DNA of 11,413 nucleotides, from NCBI GenBank assembly GCA_902766675.1, contig CACXEN010000176.1, forward strand, positions 1-11,413. Reading direction: 5' to 3'. Under the pieces are notes generated by a model, which was given only the letters and a program-made list of their open reading frames with translations, was not told the origin of the DNA and searched no databases. The number at the start of each line of letters is the position of its first letter. Position 1 is the stretch's first letter. Below are positions 1-5,938 of the stretch, one piece after another. The position numbers were made by a program, and so were the translations under genes. Origin of the DNA: an uncultured Erysipelotrichaceae bacterium (GTDB taxonomy: Bacteria; Bacillota_I; Bacilli_A; Erysipelotrichales; Erysipelotrichaceae).

Positions 1-24
1 GGAATTTCTTCCAATCTTGTTTGC

Positions 25-702
25 TTATTCAACTGTTACTCTTACACCAGGTCCCATTGTAGAAGACACTGTAACAGACTTCATATAAGCACCTTTTACT
101 GTTTGTGGTCTAACCTTAGCGATTTGATCATATAGTGCTTTGAAGTTTTCTTGTAGTTGCTCATCTGTGAAGCTTGATTTACCAATTAATACATTGATGT
201 TTCCATCTTTGTCTACACGGTATTCAACTTTACCTTTTTTGATTTCATCAATTGCTTGTGCAACATTTTGTGTAACTGTACCAGTTTTTGGGTTAGGCAT
301 TAAACCTTTAGGACCTAAAACTTTACCAAGTTTACCAAGTTGTCCCATCATATCTGGTGTTGCAACGATGATATCGAAATCAAACCAACCACCTTGAATC
401 TTTTCGATCATGTCAGTACCACCAACATAATCAGCTCCAGCATTCTTCGCTTCTTCTTCAGGTGCACCTTGTGTAATCACAAGAACTCTTTGGCTTTTAC
501 CTGTACCATGTGGTAATACCATAGCACCACGAATGTTTTGTTCAGCTTGACGTGGATCTACATTTAATACAAAGCTTGCTTCGATAGATGCATCGAACTT
601 TGTTGTGCTTGTTTCTTTTGCTAAAGCAACTGCTTCTTTATAGTCATATGTCTTAGAGCGGTCAACTTTCGCAAGAGCTTCTCTATACTTCTTTCCTGCC
701 AT
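25..702 (-). CDS. rplA: 50S ribosomal protein L1
   Basis: Large-subunit protein of the L1 stalk; it binds 23S rRNA helices 76-78 and in most bacteria also represses translation of its own operon. The product from the ATG at 700-702 is 225 aa, normal for the family. It begins [14 protein letters not shown] and contains the L1 signature region around [20 protein letters not shown] and the C-terminal [15 protein letters not shown] segment. The open frame extends 19 codons upstream, but that part overlaps the end of rplK in another frame. The chosen ATG has an AAGGAGG at 714-720. This Shine-Dalgarno lies inside the last codons of rplK (the EGGEN end), and only one base separates the rplK stop from the rplA start, so the two genes are almost certainly translationally coupled. 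Identification is by recognisable sequence and the rplK neighbour. Confidence 0.97.
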   Translation of the reverse strand: MAGKKYREALAKVDRSKTYDYKEAVALAKETSTTKFDASIEASFVLNVDPRQAEQNIRGAMVLPHGTGKSQRVLVITQGAPEEEAKNAGADYVGGTDMIEKIQGGWFDFDIIVATPDMMGQLGKLGKVLGPKGLMPNPKTGTVTQNVAQAIDEIKKGKVEYRVDKDGNINVLIGKSSFTDEQLQENFKALYDQIAKVRPQTVKGAYMKSVTVSSTMGPGVRVTVE

Positions 703-703
703 A

Positions 704-1126
704 TTAGTTTTCCCCTCCTTCGATTTCAATGCCCATGTTACGTGCTGTACCAGCCACAATCTTCATTGCGCCTTCTACATCATTCGCATTTAAGTCAGGC
801 ATCTTATACTCCGCAATTTCACGAAGTTGATCTTGTGTAATCTTTCCTGCTTTTACTGTATTTGGTGTACCAGAAGCTTTTTGTACACCAGCTGCTTTTT
901 TAAGCAATACTGCTGCAGGTGTTGTTTTAATCACAAAATCGAATGTTTTGTCTTCATAAGCTGTAATGATAACAGGGACGATATCACCATGTCTGTCCTT
1001 TGTCTTATCATTAAACTCTGTGCAGAACTGTGGCATGTTAATACCAGCAGACGCTAGTGCAGGTCCAGGTTTAGCCCCACCTGCAGGGAACTGCAATTTG
1101 CAGACCTTTGCAATTTTCTTTGCCAT
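704..1126 (-). CDS. rplK: 50S ribosomal protein L11
   Basis: Ribosomal protein of the GTPase-associated centre; it binds 23S rRNA and supports factor binding. The product is 140 aa, a typical length. It starts [31 protein letters not shown], the conserved proline-rich N-terminal domain, followed by the C-terminal rRNA-binding domain with [23 protein letters not shown] and [10 protein letters not shown]. An in-frame ATG ten codons upstream is rejected because the AAGGAGG at 1134-1140 is correctly spaced for the ATG at 1124-1126. It is first in a two-gene unit with rplA. nusG/secE, often found just upstream in Firmicutes, are not present; an unrelated HAD phosphatase lies upstream on the same strand. 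A sigma-70 promoter and a roughly 90-nt structured leader precede it. Confidence 0.97.
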   Translation of the reverse strand: MAKKIAKVCKLQFPAGGAKPGPALASAGINMPQFCTEFNDKTKDRHGDIVPVIITAYEDKTFDFVIKTTPAAVLLKKAAGVQKASGTPNTVKAGKITQDQLREIAEYKMPDLNANDVEGAMKIVAGTARNMGIEIEGGEN

Positions 1127-1194
1127 GTGGTTTCCTCCTTTTTTTCTATTCACCACATGCAGTGGTTAGCGAATGTTTGCTTCATTCTCCCACG
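1127..1194 (-). promoter_or_regulatory. rplK leader with L1-site-like hairpin (candidate autoregulatory element)
   Basis: On the minus strand the leader contains GUGG (1193-1190), a 2-nt side (GA), GAAUG (1187-1183), loop AAGCAAA, CAUUC (1175-1171), a 5-nt side (GCUAA) and CCAC (1165-1162). Two short helices joined by an asymmetric internal loop next to GUGGGAG is the layout of the L1 site in 23S rRNA helix 76-77 and of known L1-repressed leaders (family knowledge). Two alternative helices compete with it: ACCAC/GUGGU (1162-1166 with 1152-1156), and an 8-bp CAUGUGGU/ACCACAUG (1152-1159 with 1124-1131) that includes the rplK start codon and loops out its Shine-Dalgarno. The pairings are seen; L1 binding is inferred. 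Confidence 0.6.
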
Positions 1195-1205
1195 CATGCG
1201 CACAC

Positions 1206-1241
1206 AAAAAGCGTGCTTTAGTATTTTACTCTAACACGCTT
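1206..1241 (-). terminator. possible intrinsic terminator of the HAD gene, overlapping the rplK promoter
   Basis: On the minus strand AAGCGTG (1241-1235) pairs with CACGCTT (1215-1209), with an inner UUAG/CUAA helix (1234-1231 with 1221-1218) and a 2-nt bulge. It is followed by a short T run (1210-1206) and GTGTG. It lies downstream of the HAD stop at 1290. The loop holds the rplK -10 box, so the same bases may serve as terminator for read-through from upstream and as promoter for rplK. The U tract is short, so confidence is moderate. Confidence 0.4.
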
Positions 1242-1251
1242 ACTGAGTCAA
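1223..1251 (-). promoter_or_regulatory. sigma-70 promoter of rplK-rplA
   Basis: Read on the minus strand: TTGACT (-35, 1246-1251), a 17-bp spacer, and TAAAAT (-10, 1223-1228). Start of transcription is expected near 1216-1217, giving a leader of about 90 nt before the rplK ATG. This is the best -35/-10 pair in the window, as expected for a ribosomal protein operon. Confidence 0.85.
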
Positions 1252-1289
1252 TCTATAAATCCCTAAAAATGCACATTTTTTCAAGTTTT

Positions 1290-2105
1290 TTATATAATTC
1301 CTAATTCCTCTAATGTCTTTCCTACACCATCATTTAAACATGTATCTGCGACGATATCTGCTTTTTCTTTTACATCATCTTTACTATTGCCCATTGCCAC
1401 ACCAATATAAGCTTTTTCAATCATTGGTGTATCATTTCCTGCATCCCCAAATGCGATTACATTATCCCAAGTCAAACCATATAACTCTAAGACTTTTTCT
1501 GTCGATGTTGCTTTATTGATATCTTTCAAAAAGACATCATAGCCACCTCGATAAGAATACGCAAAGACTAAATCATCACATTCTGCTTGAATTACTTCCA
1601 TCTCTTTTTCATCACATATGAGAAATATGCCAAGTGGTAAGCCATGGCTTAGATGATAATCTTTTTTATCGGTATTGTTATAAACTAATTTATCTTTATC
1701 TTCTCCATTTTGAATATAGGAATCCACAAATCTTTCATGATTTGCATATGTCACAACACCACTTTCAAATTTATATCCAAGTCCTACACCATTTTTGATA
1801 CAAGCATTTGTTATACGATCCATTTGATCTTGTGACATTGGAAATTTCACAATTGTTTTTCCACTTCGATCTGTTAAGCATGCGCCATTAATTGTGCCAA
1901 TATATTCCATTGGTAATGTTTCAAAGAAATGTTTTTGCACAAAGGTATAATGCCTACCAGTATTTACTAATACTTTGATCCCTTTCTCTAATGCTTTTTG
2001 TAAGGCAATCTTTGTTTGCTCACCCATTTCTGTATGACCACTTGCGATTAATGTATTATCTGCATCACAGACAATTAGTTGTATTTGTTTTACATCTTTT
2101 ATCAT
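1290..2105 (-). CDS. Cof-type HAD family phosphatase
   Basis: A 271-aa haloacid dehalogenase superfamily hydrolase of the Cof/YidA (IIB) type, a cytoplasmic Mg-dependent phosphatase, usually acting on sugar phosphates or similar small metabolites; the substrate cannot be read from sequence. Motif I is DADNT (Asp14 nucleophile, Asp16 acid/base), motif II the Thr in VNTGR (about 49), motif III the Lys in INKAT (about 198), and motif IV GDAGND (220-225). The IIB cap domain lies between, about residues 80-190. Asn replaces the usual Gly in DxDGT, a small deviation. There is no recognisable Shine-Dalgarno before the ATG at 2103-2105. Instead an extended -10 box ends 7 nt upstream, so the mRNA may be leaderless. 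No in-frame ATG lies close downstream before motif I, so this start is well fixed. Divergent from the tRNA-Arg gene. Confidence 0.93.
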   Translation of the reverse strand: MIKDVKQIQLIVCDADNTLIASGHTEMGEQTKIALQKALEKGIKVLVNTGRHYTFVQKHFFETLPMEYIGTINGACLTDRSGKTIVKFPMSQDQMDRITNACIKNGVGLGYKFESGVVTYANHERFVDSYIQNGEDKDKLVYNNTDKKDYHLSHGLPLGIFLICDEKEMEVIQAECDDLVFAYSYRGGYDVFLKDINKATSTEKVLELYGLTWDNVIAFGDAGNDTPMIEKAYIGVAMGNSKDDVKEKADIVADTCLNDGVGKTLEELGII

Positions 2106-2112
2106 GTACTCA

Positions 2113-2121
2113 ATTGTACCA
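2113..2121 (-). promoter_or_regulatory. extended -10 promoter of the HAD gene
   Basis: Minus strand TGG-TACAAT (TG at 2121-2120, TACAAT 2118-2113). Seven nucleotides separate the hexamer from the ATG, so the expected transcription start falls on or next to the A of the start codon. No convincing -35 box is seen, as is usual with TGn extended -10 promoters. Confidence 0.6.
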
Positions 2122-2126
2122 TAACG

Positions 2127-2135
2127 TGATACTAT
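2127..2135 (+). promoter_or_regulatory. extended -10 promoter of tRNA-Arg
   Basis: TGA-TACTAT (2127-2135), an extended -10 on the plus strand. Transcription would start near 2142, about 7 nt before the mature tRNA 5' end at 2149. It stands back to back with the HAD promoter, only 5 bp apart; no -35 is evident. Confidence 0.5.
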
Positions 2136-2148
2136 TACTTTGTTCTCT

Positions 2149-2222
2149 ACGCCTGTGGCGCAACTGGATAGCGCACTAGATTCCGATTCTAGCGGTTAGG
2201 GGTTCGAGTCCCCTCAGGCGTA
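2149..2222 (+). tRNA. tRNA-Arg (anticodon CCG)
   Basis: A full cloverleaf folds by eye. The acceptor stem ACGCCUG/CAGGCGU is 7 perfect pairs and the D stem is GCGC/GCGC with loop AACUGGAUA. The anticodon stem is CUAGA/UCUAG with loop UUCCGAU and anticodon CCG at 2183-2185. The variable loop is CGGUU and the T stem AGGGG/CCCCU with loop UUCGAGU. U8, A14, G18, G19, A21 and U33 are in place and the discriminator is A (2222). CCG reads CGG, a rare codon in an AT-rich genome. The 3' CCA is not encoded (next bases are TGA), so it must be added after transcription. A run of seven T at 2230-2236 may end the transcript. The gene sits alone between two minus-strand genes. Confidence 0.96.
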
Positions 2223-2241
2223 TGAAACCTTTTTTTATTAT

Positions 2242-3189
2242 CTAATTTAATATTTGTAATTTATCATCGATGAAATCCAATTGCATACGTGTTGTTTTAC
2301 AATCAAATTCCCCATCATATTGGACCCACATAGGCTTATCTGATTCTATGACTACATGTTTCCCATGTAATATTTCTACACCATCTTTTTCAATATGTTT
2401 TCCTTTATAGGCAAGTGGAAAGAATCGAAAAAATGCGGATAAAGGCAAACTATAGGCAACACATATTTCAAATTCATTGTCATTTGCGTTGGCATTTGGC
2501 CCAAATTTAAAGCCACCACCTTCATATGGTTCATTCATGCATGCAATAAACCATACATCACGAAAAGAGATACCTTCATTATCATCTGTATATACTTTCA
2601 TATTTGCTTTTTCAATTGTAAAAACTAGTCGCATCGCAACAGTAAGATAGATTAATTTACCTAATCCAATCTTATTCAGAAATTTCTTTAAACCAAGATG
2701 ACTTTCTGCTTTTTCACATATCTCAGCAGTAAAGCCTATTCCACAACCATTGTTAAAAACTTTTGTTTGAAATAAATTTACTTCTTGATTATTTTTATCA
2801 AATTGATTATCAAAAGATACTATACCAATATCTAATTGTCTTCTAACTTTTCTTTCGATTATTTTATCTAATTCATTTTTAATACTTTTTGATATACCAA
2901 GTGATTTCGCAAAGTCATTGCCAGAGCCACATGGTATAAAACCCAAATGTAAACGATTAAAATCTTTCACATGATTAATAAACACGTTCAGTGTTCCATC
3001 GCCACCGATTAATATTAAATCTACTTCTTGGTTGGTAAGTGTTTGTGTAAGATCTTTAAAATGTGTCTCATCTTTGGAAATATTAATATGATAGGCTACA
3101 TCCTTCTTCTTACAATAGTCTTCCACTTCTTTTAAAGCTTGCATTGTCTTTCCAGAAGCACCACTAGGATTCACTAGTATTTCAAACAT
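2242..3189 (-). CDS. diacylglycerol/lipid kinase family protein (DagK/YegS type)
   Basis: A 315-aa ATP-dependent lipid kinase of the DAGK catalytic-domain family. In Firmicutes such proteins phosphorylate diacylglycerol to return it to phospholipid synthesis or act on related lipids, at the inner face of the membrane. Visible motifs: VNPSGASGKT (6-15), the nucleotide-binding GGDGT (62-66), IPCGSGNDFA (85-94), the C-terminal beta-sandwich domain with GGGFKFGPNA (224-233) and DNEFEI, and YDGE (291-294). There is no long hydrophobic segment, as in soluble DagK. The ATG at 3187-3189 is chosen because an AGGA-containing Shine-Dalgarno (GAGGAAG) lies about 8 nt upstream; in-frame starts further upstream lie deeper inside the preceding gene. 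The start overlaps the end of rnz by 8 bp, indicating translational coupling. The exact lipid substrate is not determined. Confidence 0.9.
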   Translation of the reverse strand: MFEILVNPSGASGKTMQALKEVEDYCKKKDVAYHINISKDETHFKDLTQTLTNQEVDLILIGGDGTLNVFINHVKDFNRLHLGFIPCGSGNDFAKSLGISKSIKNELDKIIERKVRRQLDIGIVSFDNQFDKNNQEVNLFQTKVFNNGCGIGFTAEICEKAESHLGLKKFLNKIGLGKLIYLTVAMRLVFTIEKANMKVYTDDNEGISFRDVWFIACMNEPYEGGGFKFGPNANANDNEFEICVAYSLPLSAFFRFFPLAYKGKHIEKDGVEILHGKHVVIESDKPMWVQYDGEFDCKTTRMQLDFIDDKLQILN

Positions 3190-4108
3190 CTTTTTCTTCC
3201 TCATCACTAAAACACAATGTTGTATGCTCACCATCTTTTGAAATTACGATATTTTCAAATATTTCTTTTAAAGATTCTTCATACTCTTTTGGATTGACCA
3301 TTGCACTAGAGTAATGTGTATACCATAACTCTTTCACATTTGCGTCTTTGGCAATCTGAGCAGATTCTTGCATCATCATATGTTTATGCTCAATCGCATT
3401 TTCTTGTTTTTCTTTATCGCCATACATTCCTTCCGCAATCAAAAGATCAGCATCTTTTGCATTATCTAAAATAGATTGAGTAGGTCTTGTATCTGTCACA
3501 TACACAAAGCGAATACCTTTTCTTTCTTGTCCCAATACATCATCTGGATAAATGATTTTACCATTGTATGTAATCTCTTCACCCTTTTGTAGTAAAGACC
3601 AATATTTGATTGGTATTTCTAAAGCTTCTGCTTTCTCTTTGATAAATTTACGATTTCTTTTGATGTCAAAGCGATAACCATATGTAGTTACGCGATGATT
3701 CACTTCAAAAGCAGTAATTTCTAAATCACCATGTAATATTGTTTGTGTAGATTCTTGTAATTCAATATATTGAATTGGAAATGGAATATAGCGTGCCAAT
3801 AATTGTACACCCTTTAAGATTTCTTCAATTCCCTTTGGTCCAATGATTGTGATTGGCTCTTGCCTTTCAGCTTTTGCCATGGATAAAAGTAAACCTGGTA
3901 AACCACCAGTATGATCCGTATGGTAATGCGTTAAAAGTATCGTATCAATTTGCTTGAACGATAGCTTTTGAGAATTCAAGGCAATTTGTGTACCTTCTCC
4001 ACAATCGATTAATATACTACTTCCCTGATATCGCAATAAACAGGAAGTTAACCATCGATTTGGAAGAGGTACAGTACCTGCTGTTCCAAGTAAAAATACA
4101 TCTAACAT
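3182..4108 (-). CDS. rnz: ribonuclease Z (tRNase Z)
   Basis: A 308-aa zinc endonuclease that trims 3' trailers of tRNA precursors. This matters when CCA is not encoded, as for the tRNA-Arg gene in this window. The metallo-beta-lactamase signature HYHTDHTGG is at 61-69. Further metal ligands are likely His138 (EVNHRV), Asp206 (VTDTR) and His265 (THYSS). The N-terminal LLGTAGTVPLPNR and the LIDCGEGTQ segment (about 34-41) are typical of the family. The ATG at 4106-4108 is preferred over an upstream in-frame TTG. There is no Shine-Dalgarno, but an extended -10 ends 7 nt before this ATG, suggesting a leaderless transcript. First gene of a pair with the lipid kinase (8-bp overlap). A copy of the map terminator ends just upstream of its promoter. 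Confidence 0.93.
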   Translation of the reverse strand: MLDVFLLGTAGTVPLPNRWLTSCLLRYQGSSILIDCGEGTQIALNSQKLSFKQIDTILLTHYHTDHTGGLPGLLLSMAKAERQEPITIIGPKGIEEILKGVQLLARYIPFPIQYIELQESTQTILHGDLEITAFEVNHRVTTYGYRFDIKRNRKFIKEKAEALEIPIKYWSLLQKGEEITYNGKIIYPDDVLGQERKGIRFVYVTDTRPTQSILDNAKDADLLIAEGMYGDKEKQENAIEHKHMMMQESAQIAKDANVKELWYTHYSSAMVNPKEYEESLKEIFENIVISKDGEHTTLCFSDEEEKDV

Positions 4109-4115
4109 ATCTATT

Positions 4116-4124
4116 ATTCTATCA
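4116..4124 (-). promoter_or_regulatory. extended -10 promoter of rnz
   Basis: Minus strand TGA-TAGAAT (TG at 4124-4123, hexamer 4121-4116), then 7 nt (AATAGAT) to the ATG. Same geometry as the HAD gene promoter. The upstream -35 zone falls in the map-derived terminator hairpin, so no conventional -35 is present. Confidence 0.6.
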
Positions 4125-4128
4125 CACA

Positions 4129-4191
4129 AAAATACCGACTTAATAAGTCAGTATCTCATTACCATTTTCTGTAATTAGAATTGTATGTTCC
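4129..4191. repeat. 63-bp direct repeat, left copy (detached copy of the map 3' end)
   Basis: Matches 5062-5124 at 62 of 63 positions (only 4145 A versus 5078 C differs). Read on the minus strand it has the last 16 codons of map plus stop and terminator, with the final Asp codon changed to Tyr. Nothing connects it to an upstream reading frame, so it is a gene fragment. Identity stops abruptly at 4192/5125. Confidence 0.95.
4132..4154 (-). terminator. duplicated map terminator, now between relE and rnz
   Basis: Minus-strand stem AUACUGACU/AGUCGGUAU (9 bp including one G-U, extendable by one pair) followed by UUUUUGUG. It is the second copy of the terminator at 5065-5087. In its present place it would stop transcription from the toxin-antitoxin genes before rnz. 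Confidence 0.7.
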
Positions 4192-4212
4192 TACAAAAAA
4201 CTCCCTCCATTA

Positions 4213-4234
4213 GGTTGTCCAAATTTTAGGGTCA
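4213..4234 (-). mobile_element. possible insertion sequence end remnant
   Basis: Minus strand TGACCCTAAAATTTGGACAA is reminiscent of terminal sequences of IS3/IS150-group elements in Firmicutes (from memory of the TGACCCC-A-rich-GGACA type). No transposase or matching opposite end is visible nearby. It sits between the repeat copy and the toxin gene. Weak evidence. Confidence 0.25.
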
Positions 4235-4252
4235 TTTTAATATTTATTCATC

Positions 4253-4582
4253 CTATTTGGTAAAGCGATTCAATTGTTCTTTTATATTTCTGCCACCATA
4301 GATAACACGAATGATCGTTACAGTTAGATTGTCATTATCAGGAATATAAAATACAACATAGTTATCAACTGGAAGAACACGAAGATTTCTTCTATTCCAA
4401 TACTCATCTTCATAGAGTCTGTACCCCTCTGGAAACGTATCCAGTCTTTCTATAGCAGCCTCTATTCGCTCAAGTTGTCTTACTGCATTGTCATAAGAAA
4501 GAAGTTCAAAAGCAATATATTCAAATATTTCTCTTAAGTCTTTATCTGCCCGGTCTGCAACCAATACCTCATATTTCTTCAT
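4253..4582 (-). CDS. RelE/ParE-family toxin of a type II toxin-antitoxin pair
   Basis: A 109-aa small toxin of the RelE/ParE fold. RelE members cleave mRNA on the ribosome, ParE members poison gyrase; which applies cannot be decided here. Features: N-terminal helices with DRADKDLREIFEYIA (10-24), QLERIEAAIERLDTFPEG (36-53), then the beta-sheet core RVLPVDNYVVFYIPD (68-82) and TVTIIRVIYGGRNI (87-100), the usual C-terminal signature. The start ATG overlaps the antitoxin stop by 4 bp (ATGA), typical of coupled antitoxin-toxin operons, so it needs no separate Shine-Dalgarno. Downstream lie a possible IS end and a copy of the map terminator. The gene appears intact. Confidence 0.88.
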   Translation of the reverse strand: MKKYEVLVADRADKDLREIFEYIAFELLSYDNAVRQLERIEAAIERLDTFPEGYRLYEDEYWNRRNLRVLPVDNYVVFYIPDNDNLTVTIIRVIYGGRNIKEQLNRFTK

Positions 4583-4887
4583 ATCCCATTATCTTTACGG
4601 ATATTGGCAAACACTTCCTTTGCTGGCTTTGTTTTTCCATCTTTCATATCCTCATATCCCTTCTTTAACTCTTCAGATAGATCATCTGAAGACAAGGAAG
4701 ATAAATCAAGTGGTCTGTTTGTAGGAAGCGTCACATCAAAAGGAATTCCATTGTGAAGAATTATTTGTTTGTAGAACATATTGATGGCATTTGATGCAGT
4801 AACACCAAGTGCAGACAAAATATTTTCTGCTTGCTCCTTTACCTCCGGTTCAATGCGAGCATATAAATTAGCTGATTTCTGTGCCAT
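4579..4887 (-). CDS. RelB/DinJ-family antitoxin
   Basis: A 102-aa antitoxin that should bind and neutralise the downstream toxin and repress the operon. The N-terminal MAQKSANLYARIEPEVKEQA and ILSALGVTASNAINMFYKQI (23-42) form the ribbon-helix-helix DNA-binding part seen in RelB/DinJ proteins. GIPFDVTLPTNRP (47-59) and the charged C-terminus ending KEVFANIRKDNGI are the toxin-binding tail. The ATG at 4885-4887 is chosen because it matches the family start and has AAGGAG at 4897-4902. The frame stays open upstream to an ATG at 4975-4977 that has its own GGAGG only 3 nt away; this would add 30 residues and give 132 aa. The 4-bp overlap with the toxin start implies coupling. Confidence 0.85.
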   Translation of the reverse strand: MAQKSANLYARIEPEVKEQAENILSALGVTASNAINMFYKQIILHNGIPFDVTLPTNRPLDLSSLSSDDLSEELKKGYEDMKDGKTKPAKEVFANIRKDNGI

Positions 4888-5016
4888 ACTAGGAATCTCC
4901 TTTTCAATCATTCTTATAACCTCATTATATGCATTTGTCCATACAACAGCAATACTTTGTAGTTTATCTATTTTCATATGCCTCCTATTACATATACCTT
5001 TTCTTTCTTGATTTAC

Positions 5017-5030
5017 TACATCAAAATGTA
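5017..5030. promoter_or_regulatory. dyad upstream of the toxin-antitoxin operon, candidate operator
   Basis: TACAT-CAAA-ATGTA (5017-5030) is a perfect 5-bp inverted repeat with a 4-bp centre, about 40 bp upstream of the longer antitoxin start. RelB-type antitoxins autoregulate through such dyads. No confident -35/-10 pair was found around it. Confidence 0.3.
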
Positions 5031-5061
5031 ATAAAAAAAATAGCCACTTCTACAACAAAAT

Positions 5062-5124
5062 AAAATACCGACTTAATCAGTCAGTATCTCATTACCATTT
5101 TCTGTAATTAGAATTGTATGTTCC
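5062..5124. repeat. 63-bp direct repeat, right copy (functional map 3' end)
   Basis: Partner of 4129-4191, one mismatch. It contains the last codons, stop and terminator of the intact map gene. With the left copy it brackets an 870-bp segment (4192-5061) holding only the toxin-antitoxin genes. Confidence 0.95.
5065..5087 (-). terminator. intrinsic terminator of dut-map
   Basis: Minus-strand stem AUACUGACU/AGUCGGUAU (5087-5079 with 5073-5065; 9 bp with one G-U), 5-nt loop, followed by UUUAUUUUGUUG. It overlaps the map stop codon. Because of the G-U pair the hairpin is better formed in the minus-strand transcript. Confidence 0.8.
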
Positions 5125-5927
5125 CATTGGGCACTATCTTTTCCATCACGAGTAGAAATTGTCCAATCATCATATGGGTCAATCACAACTGCTGCCTTGC
5201 CGGCATTAATCATTGGCTCAATTGTGATTACCATACCTGGTACTAATACCATTCCTTTTCCTTTTTTCCCTATATGTGCCACAAATGGATCTTCATGGAA
5301 ATCTGTACCAACACCATGACCACCTAATTCTCGAACGACACTATAGCCTTTTTTATGTGCATATTGGCTAATTGCATAACCAATATCTCCTACTGTGTTA
5401 TATGGTTTAGCAGCTTCAATTCCTATTTCTAGACAATGCTTTGTTTCTTCCACGAGTCTTTTTCTTTCTTCACTGACATTACCTACATAAAACATTCTAG
5501 AAGCATCCGCATAATATCCATTTAATATTGTTGTGCAATCCACATTGATGATATCTCCATCATGTAATTTTCTTAAGCGTGAAGGAATACCATGACATAC
5601 TACTTCATTGATGGATGTACATACACTTTTTGGATATCCTTCATAATTTAATGGTGCACAAATTGCGCCATGGGCTTTTGTGTATTCTGCCACAATATCA
5701 TCAATCTCTTGGGTAGTCATACCAACACGGATATGTTTCCCTACTTCATCTAATACCCCTGTATTAATCACACCTGCTTCTTTGATACCTTGAATCATTG
5801 AAGGTCTTTTCAAAAGTGAAACATCTGGAACCATCTTTCCTTCTTTACGAAGTTCTTCCATCTTTTCTAAAATATGTTTTTCAACTGGTTCCTTTGCCCA
5901 TATTCTTTCTAATTCAACTCTCTCCAT
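5073..5927 (-). CDS. map: type I methionine aminopeptidase
   Basis: A 284-aa cytosolic metalloprotease that removes the initiator methionine from new proteins. The pita-bread fold starts near residue 44 (MIQGIKEAGVINTGVLDEV). All five metal ligands are visible: Asp130 (NVDCTT), Asp141 (YYADASR), His204 (GGHGVG), Glu237 (TIEPMI) and Glu269 (QWEHTI), plus the catalytic His112 (VCHGIPS). About 40 residues precede the catalytic domain (MERVELERIWAKEPV...), charged and probably helical. They lack the cysteines of the SEC-C-type extension seen in some Firmicutes and make the protein longer than the usual 248-264 aa. It lies 11 bp after the dut stop, so the two form an operon. The Shine-Dalgarno (AAGGA) is close to the ATG. 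Its last codons and terminator are duplicated at 4129-4191. Confidence 0.95.
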   Translation of the reverse strand: MERVELERIWAKEPVEKHILEKMEELRKEGKMVPDVSLLKRPSMIQGIKEAGVINTGVLDEVGKHIRVGMTTQEIDDIVAEYTKAHGAICAPLNYEGYPKSVCTSINEVVCHGIPSRLRKLHDGDIINVDCTTILNGYYADASRMFYVGNVSEERKRLVEETKHCLEIGIEAAKPYNTVGDIGYAISQYAHKKGYSVVRELGGHGVGTDFHEDPFVAHIGKKGKGMVLVPGMVITIEPMINAGKAAVVIDPYDDWTISTRDGKDSAQWEHTILITENGNEILTD

Positions 5928-5938
5928 ATTCCTTCTTT

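Noticed and set aside
827..1169. Open frames on the plus strand opposite rplK, and similar ones opposite map, ddl and buk
   Set aside because: They are antisense shadows of conserved genes, with no ribosome binding sites and low-complexity translations.
1265..1280. AAAAATG-CA-CATTTTT hairpin just after the HAD stop codon as a terminator
   Set aside because: The stem is nearly all A-T with a 2-nt centre and no T run follows on the minus strand; the dyad at 1209-1241 is a better candidate.
4106..4129. TTG start seven codons upstream for rnz
   Set aside because: No Shine-Dalgarno serves it, it lies upstream of the predicted transcription start, and family proteins begin close to the LGTAG motif.
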